NCBI GenBank assembly: GCA_036924285.1
Contig: JAYKYS010000016.1
Span: forward strand, 6,014,001-6,078,000
DNA: 64,000 nt
From: Asterella californica
Taxonomy: Eukaryota > Streptophyta > Marchantiopsida > Marchantiales > Aytoniaceae
Reading direction: 5' to 3'
The translations under genes were made by a program, and so were the position numbers. Under the pieces are notes generated by a model, which did no database searches, was not told the origin of the DNA, and worked only from the letters and a program-made list of their open reading frames with translations. Positions 29,519 to 44,479 of the stretch are shown here, one piece after another; positions within the stretch are counted from its first letter, which is position 1, and the number at the start of each line of letters is the position of its first letter.

Positions 29519-32500
29519 ACTTATGTTACACACAGGAATTTTGTCTATAAGTAAGATATTTAGTTATAACTAAGTGTGGAGAATATTTATTTAGCGCTCC
29601 AATTTTAAGGAGTATCAAGTCAGCCATGACTAGCTAAAGTTAGTTATGGTTAAACTTCGTTGTACTTTTAGATAGAATTCCTATATTTTCTAAATAATGA
29701 GCACTACTATCTTGTCATCTTGTCTAAAATATAGAAAGGAGGTGGAAAATATCTCTTATCTCTTTTTTGACTTGATATTAGTAGTGGGCTAGAGTTATTG
29801 ATTTCGTGGACATTAAAAACAAAAAGAAATTCAACATGTAACATTTTTAGTGTGTCATAGTGTAGAAGAGATGGAAATTCGAGAGTTCTTGAAAATATTC
29901 TAGAATCCTTCTAGAAGTTGTTGACTTTCAAAGAATAAGCCTATGTGGAAAAGGTAAGAAGCTCATGTGATTAATGCTTTTATCTTAAGTAATATTTTAA
30001 TAAAATATGGTAAAAATAGTTAAAGTTGAGTTATCACAGAGTACCAAAATAAAAACATAGAATGTATAAATAGAGGAGTAGATAAGAGCTCATCATCTTT
30101 ATTTTTACATTGTCGTAATGACATTTGAACAATATAGAGAGAGTGTAAGATTTTAGAAGATGAGAACTTGAGAGATGTCGTTAGAATGAAGAATTTTTGA
30201 ACTTATGGGTGTGTGAAGGATTGAACTTAGCATTTTTTCCTCAAGTTAATGGTGTGCTTCCATCAAATTCATCAAGGGTGAGCTCTAAGTGAGAGACAGA
30301 CTCGACATGTTGCAGATTGCTCGATAGCTATCGTGGAGATTGAGAGATTGGGGTAGTTGATAGATAAGACCGTTGAGGGTTATAGTCCATGGAGTCAAGG
30401 ATCAAGATGGCTTGACCAGTGGTACTTGGCAAGCGGTGACTGCTAGGTTAGATGAGTTACTAGCTAGGCCGGCGATTGATTGTGCTGGTTATCTGGTTGT
30501 TGGACAACAAAGTGATATCTTCTGTTTGGTGGCACCTTCAGGGAAGGTGTATCCGTCACAGAAAGTCTTGTTAGACTGTGGAGTCCAGCCGTTGACGTTG
30601 GAGAAGACAACGTGCATTAGTTTGAGCATGAGGAAGTCCGAGGTGGAAAGATGTCGTTCCAGCTGTAGATATCTCTAGGGGGATCAGAGCATACAACTCT
30701 ACACATGACATGCGAGATGCTGACGATAAGAGTTCGACCAGATCATCCCACGAATGGCTCTATGATGAGGACCAAGGCCATCATTATGATCATAGAATCT
30801 TATGACGTATTGGTTGGAGATACTGTGTTATATCTTATGAGATTCGTGATCGATTATTGGACAGAGAAAACATCTTGTAGACCAGGTTGGCAGTCCGGTG
30901 AGAGACGAGTGAGCCACTTACTAGTGCGGTTCAGTGTTAGAGTTGGGACGCTTTAGTTCAGTCTAAGAGTCTACAACTAAAGCGCATCAATTCATACCTA
31001 ACTCTTTTGGCTAGGAAGATGAAAGAATAAATTAATCGAAAGTATATTCTTCATCCATGTACACTTAGAAGGTTCCTCTCTCACCAAGTTCAGGAATATA
31101 TTTGAAATCATTTCCAAGTGAGATAAAAAATAAAAATAAAAAATAAAAATAAAAATCTAACATTTTTAAAAATATACATCCAAAGTGACCTCTGCAAGGA
31201 CCAAGCAAAAACAGATCAAATCTGGGTATAAAATCGTTTGTAGCGGGCGTGACGCTTACCTTATGAAAAATAGTTCTCTAAATATGTTGTGGTCGTAAGA
31301 CAATTTGGATTATAACCTTTCCTATAACTTTTAAATATAAATTTCTTTGTATATATCTCACGGTTCCAGAGATAAGTTAAGTTATACACTGGGATGCAGA
31401 CTTCCACAAAAGCACTATCCTTAAACGCGACGCCAAATGTTCCTACTCCAACATAAGCAACTCCCTCCTTACTTCATACGTTCACATCCGAAAGCAAGAA
31501 GCGTCTGTAGTCCAGTGTATTTGGAAGTCGCTTCAGTGGGAAAGGATTCGAGGTCGAATCCCACTCGACGCTTGGCAATGACGAAACCAGCCACCTGGTT
31601 GCACCTGTGCAGCTTGTCCTCTGTCCCTCGGAGAGAATAGGCCAACTAGCCATACTTTTTTCTTGGATAGAAGCATAACTCAAACATTACTTCACACACT
31701 TTGAACACAAATAAAGAAAACAGTTATCTAGACTCTTTATCGAGTTTATCAAACTCATTCAAATATGTAACATCCATCATAAATATGTAGTTTATGATGA
31801 CTATTTTTATATTGTAGTAATAATTCGTACTTATGACATAACCACTGCATTTAATAAACTCTAATTAAATATATTAAAAGTATTTTCAGATGTTCTCACA
31901 TGGTTCATATATTACACACTCTGTGTCTCAGACTCTTGTTCACTAAGTGATTTTGATATAAACATATGTAATGTAAATAAAGTAATTTTATCAATTTTTA
32001 GTAAAATTTAAAACTCAATGGAACTGAAATAGACTAGTTTTAATTGTAAATAAATTTTAAAGTAAAAAATATAGTTTTTTAAATTTTTTTTTAATATAAG
32101 ATAATATTTATTAAAAATAAAATATTACTAAGAGTATTAAAATACAACTTGACTCGCACATGTTATCAACCAAATACAAAAAGTTTTCCTCTCGAGACCC
32201 AAAGATATGCATGCAACTTAGAGTTTTAACAAGAAAGAAGAGGACAAGAGTGAAGAGCAAAAAGAAAATCTTAAAGTGCAATCTATCTGGAGTCCACACA
32301 AGGTAGAGCGATTATCAGACTTCTGAGGATCAAGATAAATAATTATTTACACAAATTGTTAAATCCTAAGTATTTTGAAGTCTATACTTGTAGAGTTATA
32401 CGTTTAGTCTAACCCCATGAGATAAATTTGAGAAAATATATTTTATGTATAAATAGTAATTGTTAAACACATGCCCAAAGTGGTAGACAAAACCTATAAG

Positions 32501-34505
32501 TAAAGCATGTGAAACTTCACTTCAAGAGACATAAGACTTGCGTACAGTCCGATAAGATAAAAGTTTTTATTAGAAGTGTAATTTATCAGTTAATTAAGAT
32601 TAAGTGATAAATTTAAAAGCTTAACCAATGAGAAAGGTTAGGTGATAAACTAAAACGACCTTGCATATTCTGCTTTTTCATCAAACGGTAAGGTGAATAT
32701 GCATTCAACTTGGAGTTTAGGTTTTAAAACAAAGAAGATGACAAGCATGGAGAGCGGAAAGGTATAATAGGTCTAGAAATGATTTTAAGACTTATTCTTT
32801 AGATCAAGGCTAAATTAGATTCATGTCCATGAATTATTAATGTGAATTCTATAAGTATTAAGTTATAATTAAAGACTTGTCTCATATGAAAAATACATTT
32901 ATGTATAAATATTATGTTAGACGTATGCATCGATCCAAGATCCCAAGAGACATAAGATCGACAGATTATCCAATAAGAGAAAATTGTTATCAGCGGTTTA
33001 ATTTATCATCTCAACCTTTCTCGTCCAAAAGGTTAGAATAATATGTCTAATGCCGAAGGTCATGTTGCTCATTGGAAGATCATTCTAACATAATATGATC
33101 ACGTGATCGAAGATAGACCAGGGAAGAAGTATACAAATGCCGATTTATTGTCGAGGACTTATGATGATGAGGGGGAAGAATCGTTTTATGATTCATTTTT
33201 AGACGAGCAAATGATGACCATCACAATCACTGATGAGATACCGGATGAGTACAAGAAAATCTAGAGTTTCTTCGCAGATAGCTCTTCCCAAAAGGTATGC
33301 ATACCCCAAAACATAACGCGTTGATCAAAAGATGTAAACTTTACACCATTGTGAAGAGAACTATGTTTCATCAAGGAGCTGTGGATTACTAAGGAGAATA
33401 GTTGGTCAAAAGGTGGCTTTCAAGCTAATGCACGAGTTTCACGATGACATTATTTGCGGATGTTACTTTGCTGGTAAGATAACAGCCTTTTAGATTTTGG
33501 ATGCGGATTATCATTGGAGAGGTATTTCCAAGGAGTGTTTAGACTATTGCAAAACTTGTGACGTAAGTCAAACATTTGCTCTAAAGTCTACTAGAACACC
33601 TCCGTTAAGACCGATTCCAATGTTAGGATCATTTGAGAAGTGGGGTATTGACTTTGTAGGTCTTCTTAATAAGACACCTCGAGGAAATAGATATATTGTA
33701 GTTGTCACTGACTACTATATCAAGTGGGTAGAGACTAGACCTTTGAAGGAGACTAATAAAACAGAAGTGGGTAGATTCATATGAGAGAGAATCATCACAA
33801 GATTTGGATGTCCGTTAGAGTTGGTCTCTGCTAGAAGAGGAGAGTTTGTAAGGAGCATGACTATTGTTATGTTGCAACACTTTCTATCAAGCCACGAGTA
33901 ACGATCTATACAAACCAAATGCTAATGATCTTGCGGAGAAGATCAATCTTCCACTTGGTATGATGCTCATCAAAGATGCTGGTGTTGAGACTACGAAACA
34001 TACTTGGGATAAGAGACTACATGTCATCTTATGAGAGTACCGAATGACAACAAAGACTTTTAGTAGGTATTCCTCATTTTGACTTGTTTATGGAGTGGAG
34101 CCGAAGCTGCCGATCCAATTCAAATTGGATATTTTTCAAGGAGGAATTACGTCAAGAGGAGAATACGTTGTCAGATCAAAGAGGTCGAGGAGAGAATCCG
34201 TCTTCAGATCAAGGAGGGAGCAACTCATGAAGTTGGAAGAGACCCGAGCGGTAGCAATGATCCGGATGAAACAAGCTCAAGCGTATCAAAAAAAGAGTTA
34301 TGACAAACGATTGGCAAGAGGAAGATACCACATTATCCATCTCCGACTTTTCATGTGTGGAGCAACTTCACATATACCTTCAGGAGTTGGGAGGAAGGAG
34401 ATTCGATCCGGTCAATTATGACAAGTTGAAGTTGGTTCATCGACGAAAGTTCTCTCTTCACTCCGAGGACAAAGTAAAAATTTTATCCGGTGGTAAAATG
34501 TAACG
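29519..34505 (+). mobile_element. array unit 2
   Basis: Full-length copy with the same layout. The LTR-like start TGTAACG sits at 29512, TATA at 30065, protease relic 30373-30956, integrase relic 33422-34505. No difference from unit 1 was noticed. Confidence 0.95.
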
Positions 34506-37500
34506 ACTTATGTTACACACAGGAATTTTGTCTATAAGTAAGATATTTAGTTATAACTAAGTGTGGAGAATATTTATTTAGCGCTCCAATTTTAAGGAGT
34601 ATCAAGTCAGCCATGACTAGCTAAAGTTAGTTATGGTTAAACTTCGTTGTACTTTTAGATAGAATTCCTATATTTTCTAAATAATGAGCACTACTATCTT
34701 GTCATCTTGTCTAAAATATAGAAAGGAGGTGGAAAATATCTCTTATCTCTTTTTTGACTTGATATTAGTAGTGGGCTAGAGTTATTGATTTCGTGGACAT
34801 TAAAAACAAAAAGAAATTCAACATGTAACATTTTTAGTGTGTCATAGTGTAGAAGAGATGGAAATTCGAGAGTTCTTGAAAATATTCTAGAATCCTTCTA
34901 GAAGTTGTTGACTTTCAAAGAATAAGCCTATGTGGAAAAGGTAAGAAGCTCATGTGATTAATGCTTTTATCTTAAGTAATATTTTAATAAAATATGGTAA
35001 AAATAGTTAAAGTTGAGTTATCACAGAGTACCAAAATAAAAACATAGAATGTATAAATAGAGGAGTAGATAAGAGCTCATCATCTTTATTTTTACATTGT
35101 CGTAATGACATTTGAACAATATAGAGAGAGTGTAAGATTTTAGAAGATGAGAACTTGAGAGATGTCGTTAGAATGAAGAATTTTTGAACTTATGGGTGTG
35201 TGAAGGATTGAACTTAGCATTTTTTCCTCAAGTTAATGGTGTGCTTCCATCAAATTCATCAAGGGTGAGCTCTAAGTGAGAGACAGACTCGACATGTTGC
35301 AGATTGCTCGATAGCTATCGTGGAGATTGAGAGATTGGGGTAGTTGATAGATAAGACCGTTGAGGGTTATAGTCCATGGAGTCAAGGATCAAGATGGCTT
35401 GACCAGTGGTACTTGGCAAGCGGTGACTGCTAGGTTAGATGAGTTACTAGCTAGGCCGGCGATTGATTGTGCTGGTTATCTGGTTGTTGGACAACAAAGT
35501 GATATCTTCTGTTTGGTGGCACCTTCAGGGAAGGTGTATCCGTCACAGAAAGTCTTGTTAGACTGTGGAGTCCAGCCGTTGACGTTGGAGAAGACAACGT
35601 GCATTAGTTTGAGCATGAGGAAGTCCGAGGTGGAAAGATGTCGTTCCAGCTGTAGATATCTCTAGGGGGATCAGAGCATACAACTCTACACATGACATGC
35701 GAGATGCTGACGATAAGAGTTCGACCAGATCATCCCACGAATGGCTCTATGATGAGGACCAAGGCCATCATTATGATCATAGAATCTTATGACGTATTGG
35801 TTGGAGATACTGTGTTATATCTTATGAGATTCGTGATCGATTATTGGACAGAGAAAACATCTTGTAGACCAGGTTGGCAGTCCGGTGAGAGACGAGTGAG
35901 CCACTTACTAGTGCGGTTCAGTGTTAGAGTTGGGACGCTTTAGTTCAGTCTAAGAGTCTACAACTAAAGCGCATCAATTCATACCTAACTCTTTTGGCTA
36001 GGAAGATGAAAGAATAAATTAATCGAAAGTATATTCTTCATCCATGTACACTTAGAAGGTTCCTCTCTCACCAAGTTCAGGAATATATTTGAAATCATTT
36101 CCAAGTGAGATAAAAAATAAAAATAAAAAATAAAAATAAAAATCTAACATTTTTAAAAATATACATCCAAAGTGACCTCTGCAAGGACCAAGCAAAAACA
36201 GATCAAATCTGGGTATAAAATCGTTTGTAGCGGGCGTGACGCTTACCTTATGAAAAATAGTTCTCTAAATATGTTGTGGTCGTAAGACAATTTGGATTAT
36301 AACCTTTCCTATAACTTTTAAATATAAATTTCTTTGTATATATCTCACGGTTCCAGAGATAAGTTAAGTTATACACTGGGATGCAGACTTCCACAAAAGC
36401 ACTATCCTTAAACGCGACGCCAAATGTTCCTACTCCAACATAAGCAACTCCCTCCTTACTTCATACGTTCACATCCGAAAGCAAGAAGCGTCTGTAGTCC
36501 AGTGTATTTGGAAGTCGCTTCAGTGGGAAAGGATTCGAGGTCGAATCCCACTCGACGCTTGGCAATGACGAAACCAGCCACCTGGTTGCACCTGTGCAGC
36601 TTGTCCTCTGTCCCTCGGAGAGAATAGGCCAACTAGCCATACTTTTTTCTTGGATAGAAGCATAACTCAAACATTACTTCACACACTTTGAACACAAATA
36701 AAGAAAACAGTTATCTAGACTCTTTATCGAGTTTATCAAACTCATTCAAATATGTAACATCCATCATAAATATGTAGTTTATGATGACTATTTTTATATT
36801 GTAGTAATAATTCGTACTTATGACATAACCACTGCATTTAATAAACTCTAATTAAATATATTAAAAGTATTTTCAGATGTTCTCACATGGTTCATATATT
36901 ACACACTCTGTGTCTCAGACTCTTGTTCACTAAGTGATTTTGATATAAACATATGTAATGTAAATAAAGTAATTTTATCAATTTTTAGTAAAATTTAAAA
37001 CTCAATGGAACTGAAATAGACTAGTTTTAATTGTAAATAAATTTTAAAGTAAAAAATATAGTTTTTTAAATTTTTTTTTAATATAAGATAATATTTATTA
37101 AAAATAAAATATTACTAAGAGTATTAAAATACAACTTGACTCGCACATGTTATCAACCAAATACAAAAAGTTTTCCTCTCGAGACCCAAAGATATGCATG
37201 CAACTTAGAGTTTTAACAAGAAAGAAGAGGACAAGAGTGAAGAGCAAAAAGAAAATCTTAAAGTGCAATCTATCTGGAGTCCACACAAGGTAGAGCGATT
37301 ATCAGACTTCTGAGGATCAAGATAAATAATTATTTACACAAATTGTTAAATCCTAAGTATTTTGAAGTCTATACTTGTAGAGTTATACGTTTAGTCTAAC
37401 CCCATGAGATAAATTTGAGAAAATATATTTTATGTATAAATAGTAATTGTTAAACACATGCCCAAAGTGGTAGACAAAACCTATAAGTAAAGCATGTGAA

Positions 37501-39492
37501 ACTTCACTTCAAGAGACATAAGACTTGCGTACAGTCCGATAAGATAAAAGTTTTTATTAGAAGTGTAATTTATCAGTTAATTAAGATTAAGTGATAAATT
37601 TAAAAGCTTAACCAATGAGAAAGGTTAGGTGATAAACTAAAACGACCTTGCATATTCTGCTTTTTCATCAAACGGTAAGGTGAATATGCATTCAACTTGG
37701 AGTTTAGGTTTTAAAACAAAGAAGATGACAAGCATGGAGAGCGGAAAGGTATAATAGGTCTAGAAATGATTTTAAGACTTATTCTTTAGATCAAGGCTAA
37801 ATTAGATTCATGTCCATGAATTATTAATGTGAATTCTATAAGTATTAAGTTATAATTAAAGACTTGTCTCATATGAAAAATACATTTATGTATAAATATT
37901 ATGTTAGACGTATGCATCGATCCAAGATCCCAAGAGACATAAGATCGACAGATTATCCAATAAGAGAAAATTGTTATCAGCGGTTTAATTTATCATCTCA
38001 ACCTTTCTCGTCCAAAAGGTTAGAATAATATGTCTAATGCCGAAGGTCATGTTGCTCATTGGAAGATCATTCTAACATAATATGATCACGTGATCGAAGA
38101 TAGACCAGGGAAGAAGTATACAAATGCCGATTTATTGTCGAGGACTTATGATGATGAGGGGGAAGAATCGTTTTATGATTCATTTTTAGACGAGCAAATG
38201 ATGACCATCACAATCACTGATGAGATACCGGATGAGTACAAGAAAATCTAGAGTTTCTTCGCAGATAGCTCTTCCCAAAAGGTATGCATACCCCAAAACA
38301 TAACGCGTTGATCAAAAGATGTAAACTTTACACCATTGTGAAGAGAACTATGTTTCATCAAGGAGCTGTGGATTACTAAGGAGAATAGTTGGTCAAAAGG
38401 TGGCTTTCAAGCTAATGCACGAGTTTCACGATGACATTATTTGCGGATGTTACTTTGCTGGTAAGATAACAGCCTTTTAGATTTTGGATGCGGATTATCA
38501 TTGGAGAGGTATTTCCAAGGAGTGTTTAGACTATTGCAAAACTTGTGACGTAAGTCAAACATTTGCTCTAAAGTCTACTAGAACACCTCCGTTAAGACCG
38601 ATTCCAATGTTAGGATCATTTGAGAAGTGGGGTATTGACTTTGTAGGTCTTCTTAATAAGACACCTCGAGGAAATAGATATATTGTAGTTGTCACTGACT
38701 ACTATATCAAGTGGGTAGAGACTAGACCTTTGAAGGAGACTAATAAAACAGAAGTGGGTAGATTCATATGAGAGAGAATCATCACAAGATTTGGATGTCC
38801 GTTAGAGTTGGTCTCTGCTAGAAGAGGAGAGTTTGTAAGGAGCATGACTATTGTTATGTTGCAACACTTTCTATCAAGCCACGAGTAACGATCTATACAA
38901 ACCAAATGCTAATGATCTTGCGGAGAAGATCAATCTTCCACTTGGTATGATGCTCATCAAAGATGCTGGTGTTGAGACTACGAAACATACTTGGGATAAG
39001 AGACTACATGTCATCTTATGAGAGTACCGAATGACAACAAAGACTTTTAGTAGGTATTCCTCATTTTGACTTGTTTATGGAGTGGAGCCGAAGCTGCCGA
39101 TCCAATTCAAATTGGATATTTTTCAAGGAGGAATTACGTCAAGAGGAGAATACGTTGTCAGATCAAAGAGGTCGAGGAGAGAATCCGTCTTCAGATCAAG
39201 GAGGGAGCAACTCATGAAGTTGGAAGAGACCCGAGCGGTAGCAATGATCCGGATGAAACAAGCTCAAGCGTATCAAAAAAAGAGTTATGACAAACGATTG
39301 GCAAGAGGAAGATACCACATTATCCATCTCCGACTTTTCATGTGTGGAGCAACTTCACATATACCTTCAGGAGTTGGGAGGAAGGAGATTCGATCCGGTC
39401 AATTATGACAAGTTGAAGTTGGTTCATCGACGAAAGTTCTCTCTTCACTCCGAGGACAAAGTAAAAATTTTATCCGGTGGTAAAATGTAACG
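34506..39492 (+). mobile_element. array unit 3
   Basis: Full-length copy. Protease relic 35360-35943, tRNA-like 73-mer 36487-36559, integrase relic 38409-39492. No difference from unit 1 was noticed. Confidence 0.95.
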
Positions 39493-42400
39493 ACTTATGT
39501 TACACACAGGAATTTTGTCTATAAGTAAGATATTTAGTTATAACTAAGTGTGGAGAATATTTATTTAGCGCTCCAATTTTAAGGAGTATCAAGTCAGCCA
39601 TGACTAGCTAAAGTTAGTTATGGTTAAACTTCGTTGTACTTTTAGATAGAATTCCTATATTTTCTAAATAATGAGCACTACTATCTTGTCATCTTGTCTA
39701 AAATATAGAAAGGAGGTGGAAAATATCTCTTATCTCTTTTTTGACTTGATATTAGTAGTGGGCTAGAGTTATTGATTTCGTGGACATTAAAAACAAAAAG
39801 AAATTCAACATGTAACATTTTTAGTGTGTCATAGTGTAGAAGAGATGGAAATTCGAGAGTTCTTGAAAATATTCTAGAATCCTTCTAGAAGTTGTTGACT
39901 TTCAAAGAATAAGCCTATGTGGAAAAGGTAAGAAGCTCATGTGATTAATGCTTTTATCTTAAGTAATATTTTAATAAAATATGGTAAAAATAGTTAAAGT
40001 TGAGTTATCACAGAGTACCAAAATAAAAACATAGAATGTATAAATAGAGGAGTAGATAAGAGCTCATCATCTTTATTTTTACATTGTCGTAATGACATTT
40101 GAACAATATAGAGAGAGTGTAAGATTTTAGAAGATGAGAACTTGAGAGATGTCGTTAGAATGAAGAATTTTTGAACTTATGGGTGTGTGAAGGATTGAAC
40201 TTAGCATTTTTTCCTCAAGTTAATGGTGTGCTTCCATCAAATTCATCAAGGGTGAGCTCTAAGTGAGAGACAGACTCGACATGTTGCAGATTGCTCGATA
40301 GCTATCGTGGAGATTGAGAGATTGGGGTAGTTGATAGATAAGACCGTTGAGGGTTATAGTCCATGGAGTCAAGGATCAAGATGGCTTGACCAGTGGTACT
40401 TGGCAAGCGGTGACTGCTAGGTTAGATGAGTTACTAGCTAGGCCGGCGATTGATTGTGCTGGTTATCTGGTTGTTGGACAACAAAGTGATATCTTCTGTT
40501 TGGTGGCACCTTCAGGGAAGGTGTATCCGTCACAGAAAGTCTTGTTAGACTGTGGAGTCCAGCCGTTGACGTTGGAGAAGACAACGTGCATTAGTTTGAG
40601 CATGAGGAAGTCCGAGGTGGAAAGATGTCGTTCCAGCTGTAGATATCTCTAGGGGGATCAGAGCATACAACTCTACACATGACATGCGAGATGCTGACGA
40701 TAAGAGTTCGACCAGATCATCCCACGAATGGCTCTATGATGAGGACCAAGGCCATCATTATGATCATAGAATCTTATGACGTATTGGTTGGAGATACTGT
40801 GTTATATCTTATGAGATTCGTGATCGATTATTGGACAGAGAAAACATCTTGTAGACCAGGTTGGCAGTCCGGTGAGAGACGAGTGAGCCACTTACTAGTG
40901 CGGTTCAGTGTTAGAGTTGGGACGCTTTAGTTCAGTCTAAGAGTCTACAACTAAAGCGCATCAATTCATACCTAACTCTTTTGGCTAGGAAGATGAAAGA
41001 ATAAATTAATCGAAAGTATATTCTTCATCCATGTACACTTAGAAGGTTCCTCTCTCACCAAGTTCAGGAATATATTTGAAATCATTTCCAAGTGAGATAA
41101 AAAATAAAAATAAAAAATAAAAATAAAAATCTAACATTTTTAAAAATATACATCCAAAGTGACCTCTGCAAGGACCAAGCAAAAACAGATCAAATCTGGG
41201 TATAAAATCGTTTGTAGCGGGCGTGACGCTTACCTTATGAAAAATAGTTCTCTAAATATGTTGTGGTCGTAAGACAATTTGGATTATAACCTTTCCTATA
41301 ACTTTTAAATATAAATTTCTTTGTATATATCTCACGGTTCCAGAGATAAGTTAAGTTATACACTGGGATGCAGACTTCCACAAAAGCACTATCCTTAAAC
41401 GCGACGCCAAATGTTCCTACTCCAACATAAGCAACTCCCTCCTTACTTCATACGTTCACATCCGAAAGCAAGAAGCGTCTGTAGTCCAGTGTATTTGGAA
41501 GTCGCTTCAGTGGGAAAGGATTCGAGGTCGAATCCCACTCGACGCTTGGCAATGACGAAACCAGCCACCTGGTTGCACCTGTGCAGCTTGTCCTCTGTCC
41601 CTCGGAGAGAATAGGCCAACTAGCCATACTTTTTTCTTGGATAGAAGCATAACTCAAACATTACTTCACACACTTTGAACACAAATAAAGAAAACAGTTA
41701 TCTAGACTCTTTATCGAGTTTATCAAACTCATTCAAATATGTAACATCCATCATAAATATGTAGTTTATGATGACTATTTTTATATTGTAGTAATAATTC
41801 GTACTTATGACATAACCACTGCATTTAATAAACTCTAATTAAATATATTAAAAGTATTTTCAGATGTTCTCACATGGTTCATATATTACACACTCTGTGT
41901 CTCAGACTCTTGTTCACTAAGTGATTTTGATATAAACATATGTAATGTAAATAAAGTAATTTTATCAATTTTTAGTAAAATTTAAAACTCAATGGAACTG
42001 AAATAGACTAGTTTTAATTGTAAATAAATTTTAAAGTAAAAAATATAGTTTTTTAAATTTTTTTTTAATATAAGATAATATTTATTAAAAATAAAATATT
42101 ACTAAGAGTATTAAAATACAACTTGACTCGCACATGTTATCAACCAAATACAAAAAGTTTTCCTCTCGAGACCCAAAGATATGCATGCAACTTAGAGTTT
42201 TAACAAGAAAGAAGAGGACAAGAGTGAAGAGCAAAAAGAAAATCTTAAAGTGCAATCTATCTGGAGTCCACACAAGGTAGAGCGATTATCAGACTTCTGA
42301 GGATCAAGATAAATAATTATTTACACAAATTGTTAAATCCTAAGTATTTTGAAGTCTATACTTGTAGAGTTATACGTTTAGTCTAACCCCATGAGATAAA

Positions 42401-44479
42401 TTTGAGAAAATATATTTTATGTATAAATAGTAATTGTTAAACACATGCCCAAAGTGGTAGACAAAACCTATAAGTAAAGCATGTGAAACTTCACTTCAAG
42501 AGACATAAGACTTGCGTACAGTCCGATAAGATAAAAGTTTTTATTAGAAGTGTAATTTATCAGTTAATTAAGATTAAGTGATAAATTTAAAAGCTTAACC
42601 AATGAGAAAGGTTAGGTGATAAACTAAAACGACCTTGCATATTCTGCTTTTTCATCAAACGGTAAGGTGAATATGCATTCAACTTGGAGTTTAGGTTTTA
42701 AAACAAAGAAGATGACAAGCATGGAGAGCGGAAAGGTATAATAGGTCTAGAAATGATTTTAAGACTTATTCTTTAGATCAAGGCTAAATTAGATTCATGT
42801 CCATGAATTATTAATGTGAATTCTATAAGTATTAAGTTATAATTAAAGACTTGTCTCATATGAAAAATACATTTATGTATAAATATTATGTTAGACGTAT
42901 GCATCGATCCAAGATCCCAAGAGACATAAGATCGACAGATTATCCAATAAGAGAAAATTGTTATCAGCGGTTTAATTTATCATCTCAACCTTTCTCGTCC
43001 AAAAGGTTAGAATAATATGTCTAATGCCGAAGGTCATGTTGCTCATTGGAAGATCATTCTAACATAATATGATCACGTGATCGAAGATAGACCAGGGAAG
43101 AAGTATACAAATGCCGATTTATTGTCGAGGACTTATGATGATGAGGGGGAAGAATCGTTTTATGATTCATTTTTAGACGAGCAAATGATGACCATCACAA
43201 TCACTGATGAGATACCGGATGAGTACAAGAAAATCTAGAGTTTCTTCGCAGATAGCTCTTCCCAAAAGGTATGCATACCCCAAAACATAACGCGTTGATC
43301 AAAAGATGTAAACTTTACACCATTGTGAAGAGAACTATGTTTCATCAAGGAGCTGTGGATTACTAAGGAGAATAGTTGGTCAAAAGGTGGCTTTCAAGCT
43401 AATGCACGAGTTTCACGATGACATTATTTGCGGATGTTACTTTGCTGGTAAGATAACAGCCTTTTAGATTTTGGATGCGGATTATCATTGGAGAGGTATT
43501 TCCAAGGAGTGTTTAGACTATTGCAAAACTTGTGACGTAAGTCAAACATTTGCTCTAAAGTCTACTAGAACACCTCCGTTAAGACCGATTCCAATGTTAG
43601 GATCATTTGAGAAGTGGGGTATTGACTTTGTAGGTCTTCTTAATAAGACACCTCGAGGAAATAGATATATTGTAGTTGTCACTGACTACTATATCAAGTG
43701 GGTAGAGACTAGACCTTTGAAGGAGACTAATAAAACAGAAGTGGGTAGATTCATATGAGAGAGAATCATCACAAGATTTGGATGTCCGTTAGAGTTGGTC
43801 TCTGCTAGAAGAGGAGAGTTTGTAAGGAGCATGACTATTGTTATGTTGCAACACGTTCTATCAAGCCACGAGTAACGATCTATACAAACCAAATGCTAAT
43901 GATCTTGCGGAGAAGATCAATCTTCCACTTGGTATGATGCTCATCAAAGATGCTGGTGTTGAGACTACGAAACATACTTGGGATAAGAGACTACATGTCA
44001 TCTTATGAGAGTACCGAATGACAACAAAGACTTTTAGTAGGTATTCCTCATTTTGACTTGTTTATGGAGTGGAGCCGAAGCTGCCGATCCAATTCAAATT
44101 GGATATTTTTCAAGGAGGAATTACGTCAAGAGGAGAATACGTTGTCAGATCAAAGAGGTCGAGGAGAGAATCCGTCTTCAGATCAAGGAGGGAGCAACTC
44201 ATGAAGTTGGAAGAGACCCGAGCGGTAGCAATGATCCGGATGAAACAAGCTCAAGCGTATCAAAAAAAGAGTTATGACAAACGATTGGCAAGAGGAAGAT
44301 ACCACATTATCCATCTCCGACTTTTCATGTGTGGAGCAACTTCACATATACCTTCAGGAGTTGGGAGGAAGGAGATTCGATCCGGTCAATTATGACAAGT
44401 TGAAGTTGGTTCATCGACGAAAGTTCTCTCTTCACTCCGAGGACAAAGTAAAAATTTTATCCGGTGGTAAAATGTAACG
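39493..44479 (+). mobile_element. array unit 4 (one private substitution)
   Basis: Full-length copy. Protease relic 40347-40930, integrase relic 43396-44479. Position 43855 is G where every other copy has T (ACACGTTCTA instead of ACACTTTCTA), inside the integrase relic. Confidence 0.95.
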